DNA of 64,000 bases, taken from Pinus tabuliformis. Its lineage: Eukaryota; Streptophyta; Pinopsida; Pinales; Pinaceae. Positions 23,601 through 34,933 of the stretch are shown piece after piece. Each line of letters starts with the position of its first letter. Position 1 is the first letter of the stretch. The translations under genes were made by a program, and so were the position numbers. A model generated the notes under the pieces. It was not told the origin of the DNA. It saw nothing but the letters and a program-made list of their open reading frames with translations, and ran no database searches. The DNA is taken from assembly GCA_031772625.1 (NCBI GenBank), contig CM062808.1:472685655-472749654 (forward strand), given 5' to 3'.

Positions 23601-24546
23601 TATCCAAGATTTGAAGACCCATTTGTCCTGCAAATTCGACATGAAAGATCTTGGTGCTGCAAACTATATTTTGGGCATGGAAATTAAAAGAGATCAGACA
23701 AAGAGGAAGCTCTGGTTAAACCAGAGGAAGTATGTTGAGACAATATTGCAGAGGTTTAATATGCAGGATAGTAAACCGGTGAAGGTTCCTATTCCTATAG
23801 GTGTGAGGTTATCTACTAAACAATGTCCCAAGACACAAGAAGAGGAAGAGGACATGTCCCATGTTCCATATGCAAGTGCAGTCGATAGCCTGATGTATGC
23901 AATGGCCTGTACTAGATCAGAAATTGCACATGAAGTGGGAGTATTGAGCAGGTTTATGTCAAAACCAGGGAAGGAGCATTACACAGCAGTGAAGCAGACT
24001 TTCAGGTATTTGCATGGCACTAGTGATTATGGTTTGTGCTACCAAGGAAGACCAGGATTGGACAAAGTGTTGGATATTTGTGGATTTGTTGATGTAGACT
24101 AGGCTGGAGATCTAGATCAGAGAAGATCTACAAGTCAGTATGTGTTTAACCTATTTTGAGGTGCAGTAATTTGGATGAGTAAGAAACAATCTGTAGTGGC
24201 ACTATCAACTACAGAGGCAGAATACATGGCAGCCACTCATGCAAGCAAGGAAGCAGTTTGGTTGCAGAGACTGTGTTCAATTATGGGGTTAGTGTAGGAA
24301 GCTATAAGGATAAATTGTGACAGCCAAAGTGAAATTTTCTTGGCAAAGAACCTTGCATATCATTCAAAGACAAAGCACATTGATGTTCAGTATAACTTTG
24401 TGAGGGATATGATAGAAGACAAAAAGGTGTTGCTGGTAAAGGTGGACACTTTGAATAATACTGCAGATGCATTGAAAAAATCTGTGAGCTCTGAGAAGTT
24501 CTCTTGGTGTAGAGAAACAATGGGCATTGTAGGGTTGGATAAATGA
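20615..24546 (+). pseudogene. gag-pol: Copia gag-pol polyprotein, decayed
   Basis: From ATG 20615: gag (KFNGQSFELWKLNMEDLL; SLPDSWDSLV), a CCHC knuckle with TAG replacing the Trp after the first Cys, protease with WLIDSGASFHF, the gag-pre-integrase block LWHQSLGHIGEKGL, integrase (VHSDVFGP, RTDNGGEF, TPQQNGVAKRMN), RT (WVFKKKTN, KARLVAKGYSQ, VLYVDDMLLVG) and RNase H (ALSTTEAEYMAA). The third integrase catalytic residue, Glu in NGVAERMN, is Lys here (AAA at 22389-22391). Single-base losses near 21425, 21573 and 23518 shift the frame, and at least ten stops interrupt it, mostly former Trp, Arg or Gln codons. The RT YVDD box is intact. The product in a live copy would copy and integrate the element. 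Confidence 0.9.
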
Positions 24547-24860
24547 CCAAGCTCTCTTGTGGCCTCCTGTGGAAAGAAAACAACAAGTGGGAGAATGTTG
24601 GGTTGTGTTATATTCTTTCCATGACTAGCCCACGTAGTTAACCGGGGGTTAGAGGGGGGGTGGTCACATGGGGTTTAAGGCGTACGCATAACCCCACTTT
24701 ATGGGGTCTGGGGCAGTGCCCCAGAAAATTTTGGTTTTGGGATCCAAGGGAAAATATCTGTGTATATGTGTTTATGTGTTATGCTCTCGCATTGTTTATT
24801 TTCTATGTTTTAGAATTCGTATGCAGGGAATTTCTGTATGGGGTTAAAACCTACATATTT

Positions 24861-24959
24861 TAGTATTTTACATTAATGAAATGAAGTATTATTTCTGTTG
24901 CATCTCTGTGTTTATAGTTATCTCTGTAATTTGTTGCGTTCCTATTTAAATCCGGATCA
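24861..24959 (+). repeat. Family B LTR1, part after the Copia insertion
   Basis: Continues LTR1 (TAGTATTTTACATTAATGAA; compare ATTTTTTATTAATGAATTG in LTR3) and ends CCGGATCA, giving a 620-bp LTR when joined to 19656-20176. Confidence 0.8.
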
Positions 24960-24960
24960 G

Positions 24961-24972
24961 TGGTATCAGAGT
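24961..24972 (+). other. Primer-binding site after LTR1
   Basis: TGGTATCAGAGT, one base after the LTR end, close to the initiator tRNA-Met complement. Confidence 0.75.
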
Positions 24973-25090
24973 GGTCGGCTTTTTCTCTATTTTTCTTTGC
25001 ATGTCCCCAACGAGGTCGGGATATAAAGAGTTAGGGCTTGAACTGGTTGAACCTTTGCAAGACTAGCCTCACGAATCCCGACGGCCTCCC

Positions 25091-26760
25091 ATGGCGGATG
25101 AAAATAAAGACGAGGGGGCAAGAGATCCTATCAAAATCTTGCTCGAAGAAGTCCTCGAGTGACAAAGGAACGCGATGATGGACAACTTTGCCGAGATCCT
25201 TCAGCGACTACCTAGGGGCAACGCATTGGCTTCCAACAGCTACTCTAGAAATGTCACACTATTTAAGGTACAAGTTAATTTTGAAATCCCCATATTCGAG
25301 GGTCAAATAGATGCAGATATTGTCGATAAATGGTTAAATATGCTAGACGGTTATTTTTCTGTTCATGATTTTTCCAGTCATGAAAAGATTATTTTCGCTC
25401 TTCTCAAAGTAGCCCCCCACGTCAAGGGAAACCTACTGTGAGCAGAAGGATGAAAGTATAGGCTCACTATTTTCAACCACACCAACTTGAGATTCATTTC
25501 GGGATGCCATCAAGGAGCAGTACTACCTTGTCGGAAGCTATGAGGATCAATACATAAAGTGGACCACGCTGCGGCAGGGGAGGTACCAAGACGTTCGAGA
25601 ATTTAACAATATTCTCCATACCCTTCGCACAAAGTTGGGTATCAAGGATTAAAAGCAGCGTTTGGTACTCAAATATCGCGGATTCCTGCACAAGTACATC
25701 CAGGAAGAAATAGAATTCCTGAACATCCCCTCGCTCAGCACGGCATATCGATATGCCGTCAAGGTCGAGAAAAAGTTTAAACAGAAGAAGCGAGACTCTG
25801 GATCTGCGAATCCGAAGCAAGGGAAAGGTGCCCCCAACCTACAGAACAAAGGACAAAGCCAAGGTGGGGCGGCCCAAGAAAACCCACCAAAGCTGCAAGA
25901 AAAGAACAACATCGTGAAGCCGAAAAAGGACACGGGAAAGTGGTGTGAGTTCCATAAGAGCTCCACTCACAACACAAGTCAGTGTCAGGCCAAGCAGTCA
26001 TTGGTGGCTGAACTAAAGGTTTCAGAATTAGATGCATGTTCTAACTCTCAGTCAGAACTAGACAAGGGGAATGACAAAGGGAAGCAGATTATCGATGCGG
26101 AGCCCAATGCCACTGTTGCCACCATGAAGATACAGAAGGAGTAACCCGAAGATCTAGAGGAGGAGGAGCGTCTCTTCCACTCCCAGATGTGGGTAAAGGG
26201 ATCCCCACTACAGTTCATTGTTGATAGCGGGAGCCAAAAGAACCTCATTTTAGAAGAGGTCGTGAAGCAACTGGGCTTATCGACCATAGCAGATCCACGA
26301 CCGTACACCATCGGGTGGCTTCATCAAGGACGAGATCTTCGCGTGAGCCAGCAGTGTTTGCCTTCCATACAACATCAAGCCCTTCACGGATGAGGTATTG
26401 TGTGACATTGCTCCCCTTGAAGTTTGTGATGTATTATTAGGACAACCATACTTGTGGAAGTGACATGCTGTGTATGAATCAAGGCCCTGTGCTATTATTG
26501 TTACTTTGGGAAATAAGTTGTACAGGATACCGGAGGTAGCACTGCCTACTGCCATCTCTTTGGTTACTGAAAAACAATGAAGTTATCTCATTTCCAAAGC
26601 CAGGAAATCTATTTTCCTGATGATATGCCCTCAAGGAAAGAAGAATGTGGTGGCCATGACCTCTAGACAGGGCCCCTCCGCACGACAACTACAGATGGGC
26701 AAGGTTGTGGAGGATGTGCTAGCAAAAGACCTAAATAGAGATACAGAGGGGATGGAAATA
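25091..26760 (+). pseudogene. gag: Family B gag and protease, first copy
   Basis: From ATG 25091 the frames read a Gypsy gag: FEIPIFEGQIDADIVDKWL, then a Lys/Gln-rich basic part, then a zinc-finger-like WCEFHKSSTHNTSQC at about 25940. A retropepsin follows near 26186: FIVDSGSQKNLI with the DSGS active site, then VVKQLGL. Several stops and frame changes break it, for example TGA at 25159 and TAA at 26142. The protease-to-RT linker (CPQGKKN, GPSARQLQMGKVVED) is still seen to about 26.7 kb. RT is missing; sequence of the minus-strand element F follows. Confidence 0.7.
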
Positions 26761-26769
26761 GTTCCTCCC

Positions 26770-29346
26770 CCTTGTACTGATGTTGGAGTCTGCATAGTTG
26801 TAGCACTTGTGGTAGAAGCCATGCTTCCAGTAGTGGTCATCGATGGTAAGTGCGTAATATGACTTGGACTTGACGGTCTATGTGTCGGAGTCCCAATGTA
26901 TTGTAATACGTCTGGATAGTTAGACAGTAGAAGAGAATTAAAAGCCGCTAATGACTCTGGGAGTTCTTCTAGCTCTATGTTATTTTTCGATTGAAAGAGA
27001 ACTCGAGAAACAACTGGAGTGTTCCTTTCTAGTTCTTCGGAAGTACCAGGCCTATGTTGAACACTAATGCCCCGGAGGGGAGGATCAATCCCCAATGCGT
27101 CAGCTTTCACGGGATGAAATCCATCGGCAGTATTACCTCTACACCTTCTAGGAGAAGGCTCTAAACTTGGCGGTGAAAGACCACGAAGTCTTCAAGACCG
27201 TCTAGGCGATCGGTCAACCACTTTGAATTTTTTATTAAGATCTAACTAAAGACTCAAGAAAAAATGAAAGCTAGGCCAACTAAGAGCACAGATCACACAC
27301 TAATAGGTCCCTAAAAGATGTTAGCCAGTCAAACAACTTTCAAGTATTTCCACTCCGGGTGATGAGGACCGGACACCAAAATACAAGAAAGTGAAGTAAG
27401 AGACCGTCCGAAGATAGTTTGGGATAATGACAACCCAGTCCTACTAGCGAAGGTAACAGAGAAAGTTACGCTGACCTCCTAACAACAACCTGTGCTGGTG
27501 CAAGCCTCCAAGCTTCGCAAGGGTGCCCTCCAGTAGTACCATTGAGAGTGATACAACGTTGACCTCAGGTGCCATGGGATTCCCCTCTGCAGCCACCTAT
27601 GTAGATCCCTAGGAGAAGCAACTAAGGTTAACAACTCGTGTCAGAAGCTAGGCAGAACAGTCTTAAGGTAAGATCCGACAAGTAGGAGAGGGGGTATCTC
27701 TCTTCCTTATCTTCAAAAACCCTTGTGCTTAACTCCCAGATCCGGAGCTTTCCTGGTCTTCCTAACGCTATTGGATTTGCACTAACTACTTAGACTCCTA
27801 TGTTTGACGGTTTAAATGGCCTTGGAGAGTTTTCTCTCCACTCGCCTAATCCAAGGCCCTAAAATATCCTAAAACTTGTTGGTGTGTCTAAATTGACAAT
27901 TATAAAAAATTTCTAATGTATTTTAATTAGCGTTTGTTTTTAAATCGGTTGTTCTTTAAGTCAAGTGATAAGCGGAAGTGAAACTTGTGGTGTTTTGATG
28001 CAAAAGAAATTAATAAAAGCCAGACTATATGCAAATGCACTTATTTTGTTCTTCGATGAAAGAAATTTCTACTAGGTTCTAAGGAACTTCTAAGAAAGCA
28101 ATAAATTCTTTTCTTTCTTTCTTTCTTTATTTTTTTTTTTACTCAAGCTTCACACTCACAAAAATTAACAAAACTATGGATGCCCTAAAAGATGCACAAA
28201 TTTATCCTAATGCAATGAGTACATGTTGATGCAAAACTTAAGATTACTCTAAATCAAAGAATGAAAGTAACTTGTTTATCAGTTCTAATTTGCCATTTAA
28301 GATGTTTAGATAGAATATAAGTTGCTAATGCTCATTTTCGTCCAAAAATTAAGAGAAAGTTTCAAGACAAACAAAAATGCACTTTCACTCGCGAAAAGGA
28401 AACTAAATCAAAACAAGGCCAAAGAAATAAAAAACCAAGTTTTCAAGAAGTTTTCTTCAAAAGAAAAAACAAAAATGACTTTTCAAAAGTGCTCCAACTA
28501 AGACTAAAAATTTATGATTGAAGAATAGGCAACAAAACGCTTTGCAAGTTTACAACACAAAACGGGTGAAAACTCAACAAAAGTGTGTTTCAAGATGCTC
28601 ATAACAATAAAAAAAGCAGCCCAAAAAGCTTGGTGACAATGATCAAAAGATCAAGAAAGACAACTCTCAAAATCGTCACATAACAAATTTCAAAAAGAAA
28701 GAAAATTAAATGGTCACAAAGATGCAGTTTTGACATGCAAACAAAAAATATCACCAAAACAAGATTTGCCACAAATATTGAGACCAATCTTTCTACCCTG
28801 GAAGACCAGAACAACCAAGATTCCCAGAAAGAAATCTTGTGTGTTTAAACAAAAAGTGGTGATGCTTGCAACAAAACAAAACAAGACCAATACTTTCTAC
28901 AATCGGAGAGAGTTTGAAATCATGAACTTGCTGTAAAAATAGAGACTGACACAGAAAAGTAACTATTCAGGAAAGACTCAGACCAGTAGAAAGAACTTCA
29001 GAAATAAAAATATTTAAAAAATCTTGAAAATTTTAGGGTATACACGACTGTGTTGATGCACAGCTGCATGTATATGCTATTCAGCCCAAGGAAATCTACG
29101 TATACGCGGGTTCACTTGAGGAAACTTGTGTATATACTCTTCTGTAAACTGGAAAAGCAGCGTATATAACAGATCACAAGAAAAAACAAAAAAAGTCTAA
29201 ATAAACTGATGAAACTTACAGTTTAAGTTCCTAAAAGAACAGACTACACAGTCACTGCAACCAAATAAACAGTTGAGCCTTGATTGGCTTGAATAAACGC
29301 AAACTTGGAGCAACAATATTGTTGTCCCAAGTGGAGTCACCAATTC
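26770..29346 (-). mobile_element. Element F: minus-strand Tat-like Gypsy remnant, gag end and leader
   Basis: On the minus strand a 5' LTR (29347-30353) is followed by a primer site (29325-29342), about 2.1 kb of A-rich leader and then the start of a gag-like frame (27215 to about 26770). That frame reads RSPRRS, a TGA, RLRGLSPPSLEPSPRRC and then GTPTHRPSSPSH, resembling the basic N-terminal region upstream of element D gag. The frame runs into family B sequence; the exact junction cannot be set by eye. The rest of gag, all pol and the second LTR are absent. The leader has a TTTC simple repeat at 28102-28128. Confidence 0.6.
29325..29342 (-). other. Primer-binding site of element F
   Basis: On the minus strand TGGTGACTCCACTTGGGA follows the LTR end by a few bases. 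It is a close variant of the TGGCGACTCC tRNA-Arg-type site used by Tat/Ogre elements. Confidence 0.65.
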
Positions 29347-30353
29347 TGTTTAGGGATAAATTCCCCTAGGGTCTTGGGTTGATACCTTAGCAGATCAGGG
29401 GTTATCTACAAAGAAAAACAAGAATTCCACACAGCCATGATGCTAATATAAACAAACTACACAAAGAGAGGTGCACCTGGGGGTCCTTTGTTTGGGAAGA
29501 TCCAGCAAGGGTCCAAACCCTCTTGGAGTTCCTTTCAATCCTTCAACTTGCAAAACAATCAATTCTAGAAAGCACAACAGTATATTGAGCAAGCATCATA
29601 AAGAAATCATCTTCATAGCATATTGAAAGGTAGTTAGTTATACAATTAAAACAACCATTCATATGTGAATCATAACATTGATATCATAAACATGAAGAAG
29701 ATTTATATCAGGAACAAGACAAGTATTTCTTTTATTATAGATAACTAAAGTACAGAAAGGAATGATTTCACCCGAGTCTTCCTTTTGTAGGCTCCAAGCA
29801 GAACCGTCCTCCGGATTCGTCCAGTCTCAAGCCTTCAACAAACTCCTTCCATGACTTACACCAAGATATCTCAACTAATGGAAAGACATCATAACTCAAG
29901 GAAACAAGGGTTTCCTGTAATGGGGGAAGTGCTGGAAGCACACGGATCTTCAGACCTGGTCAAGGATAATCTCAGCAGAGTGATTTTTCTCTCTATTCTC
30001 TCCTCTTTAGGCCTTCCCATTGAAGCCTTTTTATACTTCTCCCAAAGTAATTTTTTAGTTGGGAATTCGTTGGGAACAATCGGGCCATGGGCACTAATAG
30101 GTAATAAATAGGTAAAACTCGTGACCTCCACCCGAAATTAAGGATATTTAATTTTTTTTAACTATTTTAAGACATATAGGTGAGTTGGGTATACACAGAT
30201 TCACGTACACACATGTTTAGCTCAAGGCAATGTCGCGTATAGGGAGTAAAACACTGTTTTTTTAAGTATCTGGACCAGGTCTAGAAGGAGGGGTTGCCCT
30301 AGGCCATGAGTGCAGCATCACAAACATCAAGAGTGAGATTTGGAGCTATAACA
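29347..30353 (-). repeat. 5' LTR of element F (about 1,007 bp)
   Basis: On the minus strand it begins TGTTATAGCTCC and ends CCCTAAACA, close to the ends of the D LTR (TGTTATAGAC and CCCTACAACA). Words such as GTATACGCG and GGTATACAC recur in and beside it (about 29040-29170 and 30190-30240). No second LTR was seen, so the left boundary is inferred from the ends alone. Confidence 0.6.
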
Positions 30354-32077
30354 CCCTTAATCAGCCAAAATCAACACTTTCCCTCTCATCATCTCGAGGT
30401 CATTAGCAACCAAGCAAGTCCAGTTCAAGGAGATCTAGATCCACCTTTCTTAAGTTTTGGGAGACAAACATCCCTATTTTCTAGGGAGATGTTGGTATCT
30501 ACCATCTTGTATAAATAAACATGTCAAAGAGCTCATTAGGATTCAAAGTTTGCTTTCAAATAAGAGGCTATTGAGCTCAAGCACTTGATATGGTTATTTC
30601 TGACTTATTATGTGATGTATTTGACATTGATGCAATGATAATGAGAAGTTTCTTATTGATCCATCACTGAGTTAGTTTCAGAGGGCTGAGGCTCTTGGGT
30701 TTGGGCCCAACCCCAGTGGCTTAGGCCCCTCTTATGTATTGGTATTTCTTTTTAGCTTAGAATGTTTGTTAGTTTTCTGCATTTTATTAGAATATAATTC
30801 CTCAAAAAGCCTATGACTACTACCTCTATTTCATCTCTCTCATGAGAGCATGAATAGAGGAATCTACAATCACAGCCCAAAAATGCTATGTTTATGATTT
30901 CTTGGAAGAAGGTCTATATTAGTTATATTGTTTTGCATATGTTTTCTCTAGCTTAGAAGTTGATTCATTTCCTAGATCAAAGTTTTTGGCATAAATTAGA
31001 TAGTGTTTAAATTCATCTCATCTTCTCCACCACCAGGTATGTTATTTTGTAAATGATAAGAGAGAATGTGCATGTGATGTTGCAGGACTGTTGGATCTAT
31101 AGGCAAGGGGCCTTTCACCATCTCCATCTAGGAATTCTTCACCCTCTTTGATGAATCCCAAATGTTTTTCTTGAGCTCCTTCTCTTAGGTCATCATGAGC
31201 AACCCTCTTAGTCCAAAACATGTCTTCCTGAGGTGTTGAGATTGGCTAGGGGTGTTGGACACCTTTCATCCATATACCACAACCTCCATCCACCTTTCCA
31301 TCCCTTGATCTCATCATTCCTACCTTCCAAACCCTCTCGGCAACCTTCGTGTAGTAGTACAAGCATTCCTGTAGCAATACAGGGTTCTTGTAGCAACGTT
31401 CTATACATGCCTATAGAAGCTTGTTTTAGCCCATTTTTTGAGCCGTGATGCAAGTTTGACTTTTTTTAGGAGTAGGTTTACCCCTAGCTTGGACTCCATG
31501 ATCAAGGGAAACATCTAATCCATTCCAAACATCGCTTTTCCTTCACTGCAAGACAGAATAGTGTTAGCTTCTTTATCACAGATTTAACATAAGTATAACA
31601 TTTATTTATATGCAAGTGTGAATTAGATAGATGATGCAGGAAATATTGAGTTATGGTTTGGTAGGATAATTGCTTGTTTACAAGTGAATTTGATAGCTAG
31701 ATGGTTGATGGCAAAATAGTGTAGTTTCCTTTCTACAGGTAGTATAACTCTTATATTATTTCATGAATTGGTTTAGTAACATTTACAAGTTGGTAGCATC
31801 TACAAGTTAGGGTTTGAAAAACATTTACCTTTGACATTAGAGCTAGCTTTAGAATTGCAATTTCAGTAGTTAATTTCCCCCTAATTTAGTAGAAGAATGG
31901 TCTTGGAGCACTATTTATCAAATGTCCTAGTTAAGGGTAGCATGAGTATAATTCCATCTACTGTGTATATAACACTGTCACCTTGAATTTTGTATGAACC
32001 CCTGGTTGATAAATAGAGTTGAGAAGCCCTTGGGAGTTGCAACACTCTTGGTGAAATACAAGGGCTCACCTCCAAGT
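30354..32077. other. 1.7 kb with no recognised content
   Basis: No gene or element could be supported here. A stretch with balanced G and T runs near 30660-30730 and a short Pro/Ser-rich open frame at 31233-31448 match nothing I know. Family B integrase sequence begins near 32078. Confidence 0.4.
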
Positions 32078-33129
32078 GGTAATGTTGTGTATTTTTGGTC
32101 ATGGATAGTTTTTCTAAAATGGCTATATTGACGGTCTACAAGAAGTGTATCAAAACAAAGGACACCATAAAAATATTCTTCAAATGAGTGTGGGTACATT
32201 TTGGGATCCCACAGAGCATTATCTCATATCGGGACAGTAGGTTCTTGAGCACATTCTAGTTGAGCCTATGGACACTATTGGACACCAAGCTCACTAAGTC
32301 AACTACATTCCAACCATAGACTTATGTCCAAATAGAGGTCGTCAATAGGATGATAGTGCACATACTACACGTGTCCAACTCCAAGAATCCATGGACCTAG
32401 GATGAGAGCCTTCCCTATGTCAAACATAGTTATAACATAGCTCTCCATAGCTCAACTAGTCGCAGTCCCTTTCAAGTGGGTTTAGGATTTCAACCATGGT
32501 TTTTGATTGATGTTTTCATCCCTCATGTGACTACACAATCAAAATCCATACATGTGTAGTTTGAGGCTGATAAAACAACCAAGTTTATTGATCACATCCA
32601 ACACATCTTCCAGTAGGTTCACGACATAATGGAGAAGTCCAATGCCAATTACAAGCAATGACATGATCAACATTTGGAGACACATGCGTTTTAGGTGGTT
32701 GAAAAATTTTGGTTACATTTGTAGAAAGAACACCTTCCTAGAGCCCATCGAAATATTTGACCACTCTGATACGGGCCTTACACCATCACGAAGGTTGTGG
32801 GAGGAAATTATTTTGAGCTCAACATTCCCCCATTCTTTGGCATACACCCAGTGTTCAATGTGGACCACCTTCGACCATACTTTCCACCATTGATGAACAC
32901 GTCAAAAATTATAGAACAACTAACACCAACAAATATTGACCCAGACTGCATGGAAGAGGCCACAACTAATCGTATCAAGAACACTCGCCGACAAAATATC
33001 CAATTGCATCGAGTTATCAAGGCTGGCCAACTCCTACACAAAGGCAAGTGGCTTACTAGGGACCAAGTTCAACAGAAGTTTCCCCATCTCATGGAGGCAC
33101 TTAACGCAATGGGGACCATTTCTTCCTAG
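32078..33129 (+). pseudogene. Family B integrase core and C-terminal end, first copy
   Basis: Frames with stops read the Gypsy integrase core (compare the VVVDRFSKMAILATYKKS block in the second copy at 37385), the catalytic Asp/Glu region in decayed form, and then a continuous C-terminal frame at 32797-33129 with FELNIPPFFGIHPVFNVDHL and GKWLTRDQVQQKFPHLMEAL. It ends just before the purine tract of LTR2. It may be the 3' end of the same copy whose gag lies at 25 kb. Confidence 0.7.
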
Positions 33130-33140
33130 GAGGGGAGGAC

Positions 33141-33734
33141 TAATCTAGGTGGATATTGGTGGCCACCCACCTATTCCACTTGGACTCCCACCATTGTTTC
33201 TTTCAGTTTCCTTAATTATAACACAACTTTCTATTTTTGGTAGTTTTTTGGTTCCTAAACTTTTGGAGTTGTTTTGAGGTACTAAAATATGTTTTCTGGA
33301 AAAAGTAAGAGGCCGAAAAATAACTAGATTATTTTTTATATATATTTTTTTCCTCATGGAGATCTTCAAAATGAGGAATTATGATAGCGAAAAAGAGATC
33401 GTATGCTAAATTTATGACCTCGGGAAGTTGGTGGTCAAACTTACCCCGATGAAGCCCAAAACCATTGGCGCTTCATCTCCTAGGGTTAGTGTTTCACAAT
33501 TCTTCTTTATGATAAAAATGCCTCCAAGCCTCATTGTAGTATAGTTCATAGGGCATGTAGGTGTCACATCTCTTCTCAGTGATAACCTACTATTTCCCAA
33601 GCTAGTTTGTTTCCATTTTGCATGTAAACAATTTTCAGTGTTTGTTATTAATCAATTGAAGTTAAGTTTCCACAGTAGCTTGGTGTTTCTATTTATTTTT
33701 GTATTTCATTTTATTCATGCATAAATTTGGATAA
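33141..33734 (+). repeat. Family B LTR2 (594 bp)
   Basis: Preceded by the purine tract AGGAGGGGAGGAC; begins TAATCTAGGTGG and ends GGATAA. A changed primer site TGGCATTAGAGC follows at 33736-33747. Both sides being internal sequence makes this LTR shared by two tandem copies. Confidence 0.8.
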
Positions 33735-33747
33735 GTGGCATTAGAGC

Positions 33748-34933
33748 GAACTTCTCTTTCTATGTTTTTCTATGCATGTCCCCAACGAGGTTGGGGTATA
33801 AAGAGTTGGGACTTGAATTGGTTGATCCCTTGCAAGATTGTGCCCATTGACACTGACGACCTCCCATGAAGAAAGAACAGAATGATGAAGGAGTATGAGA
33901 TCCTATAAAACTATTGCTTGAAGAATCCCTCGAGTGGCAAAGGAAAGAGATGATGGAAATTTTTTCCCATATCCTTCGATAGATGCCAATACGTAATGCA
34001 TCTTCATCCAACAGTCACTGGTGGCCAAGTTGAAGGCTTTAGAGGTAGATGCATGCTTCTACTAGGAGTCAAAACCCGAAAATGGAAGTGACAAAGGGAA
34101 GTAGATTGTTGATGTGGATCCCAATGCCACCATTGTCACCATAAAGGTCCAGATGATTAAGCTCGAATATCCAAAGGAAGCGGGGCGCCTCTTCCACTCA
34201 CATATGTGGGTGAAGAAGGGTTCTTCACTGCAATTCATTATCGACAATGGGAGCCAAAAGAACCTCATCTCAGCATAGGTCATTAAGCGGTTGGGCCTAC
34301 TGACCATACCACACCCGCAACCATACATTATTAGGTGGCTCTATCAAGGAGGAGATCTTCGTGTTAACTAAGAATGTCATCTTTCCTACCACATCAAGCC
34401 CTTCACAGATTATGTACTGTGTGATATCGCTCCTATTGAAGTTTGTGATGTGTTATTAGGAAAACAATTATTTTTGAAGTGCCATGCTATGTATGATTCT
34501 ATGCCTTGCACTGTTATTATTACTTTGGGAAATAAGTTATTACTTTGAACATTAAATATAAGAAGGGCAACACCAATCACATTGTTGATTGCCTCAGTCG
34601 GCCCCCAATTGCAGCACTGGCTACTATTCTCTAATCTTGTGGCCACAAAACCTATGGATGGCCGCTACTATATAAAAATGATCCATAGCTCACCACCACA
34701 TAGTGGGTGGCAAGCAAGTTCCAAACTTCCACCTTTAGGATGCATTACTAAGCTACCTGAGACACCTTTGTGTTCCTTCAAGCAAGCGTGCCAAGATGAT
34801 TTGGGAGGCACACTACAATTGGGTCACATGACATTTTGGTGTGGAGAAAACTATGGTCATACTACAAAATTATTTTTATTAGCCAAAACTATGTTAAAGT
34901 TTTGGGAAATACATCATATCCTACACTTCCTGT
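33748..34933 (+). pseudogene. Family B second copy: gag with deletion, protease, end of RNase H
   Basis: The leader CATGTCCCCAACGAGG and gag start match the first copy, but about 760 bp of gag are missing: the sequence jumps at CCAACAG (34007-34013) to TCACTGGTGGCC, equivalent to 25240 and about 26000 in the first copy, where CCAACAG and CCAAGCAG are similar. Protease follows (FIIDNGSQKNLI, with Asp-Asn-Gly in place of Asp-Ser-Gly). At about 34548 a second deletion removes RT and most of RNase H, resuming at KYKKGNTNHIVDCLSRPP. Element C interrupts at 34934. Confidence 0.7.

Larger units (their letters stand above)
20177..24855 (+). mobile_element. Complete Copia retrotransposon with matching TSD
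   Basis: 5' LTR 20177-20492 (316 bp) and 3' LTR 24596-24855 (260 bp) begin TGTTGGG and end TTACA/CTACA. The 5-bp target-site duplication TATTT is perfect (20172-20176 and 24856-24860). The primer site TGGTATCGGAGC (20495-20506) matches initiator tRNA-Met, and a purine-rich tract GTGGGAGAA precedes the 3' LTR. Gag, protease, integrase, RT and RNase H follow in the Copia order. The 5' LTR carries a 60-bp tandem duplication (20304-20423) that the 3' LTR lacks. The copy is dead. Confidence 0.92.

Noticed and set aside
26631-26770. Right part of a minus-strand frame rich in Ser and Thr
   Set aside because: It overlaps plus-strand family B pol-linker sequence and is most likely its shadow; only the part above about 26770 was used for element F.
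28102-28140. TTTC run followed by a poly-T run
   Set aside because: A simple repeat in the A-rich leader of element F; no sign of function.
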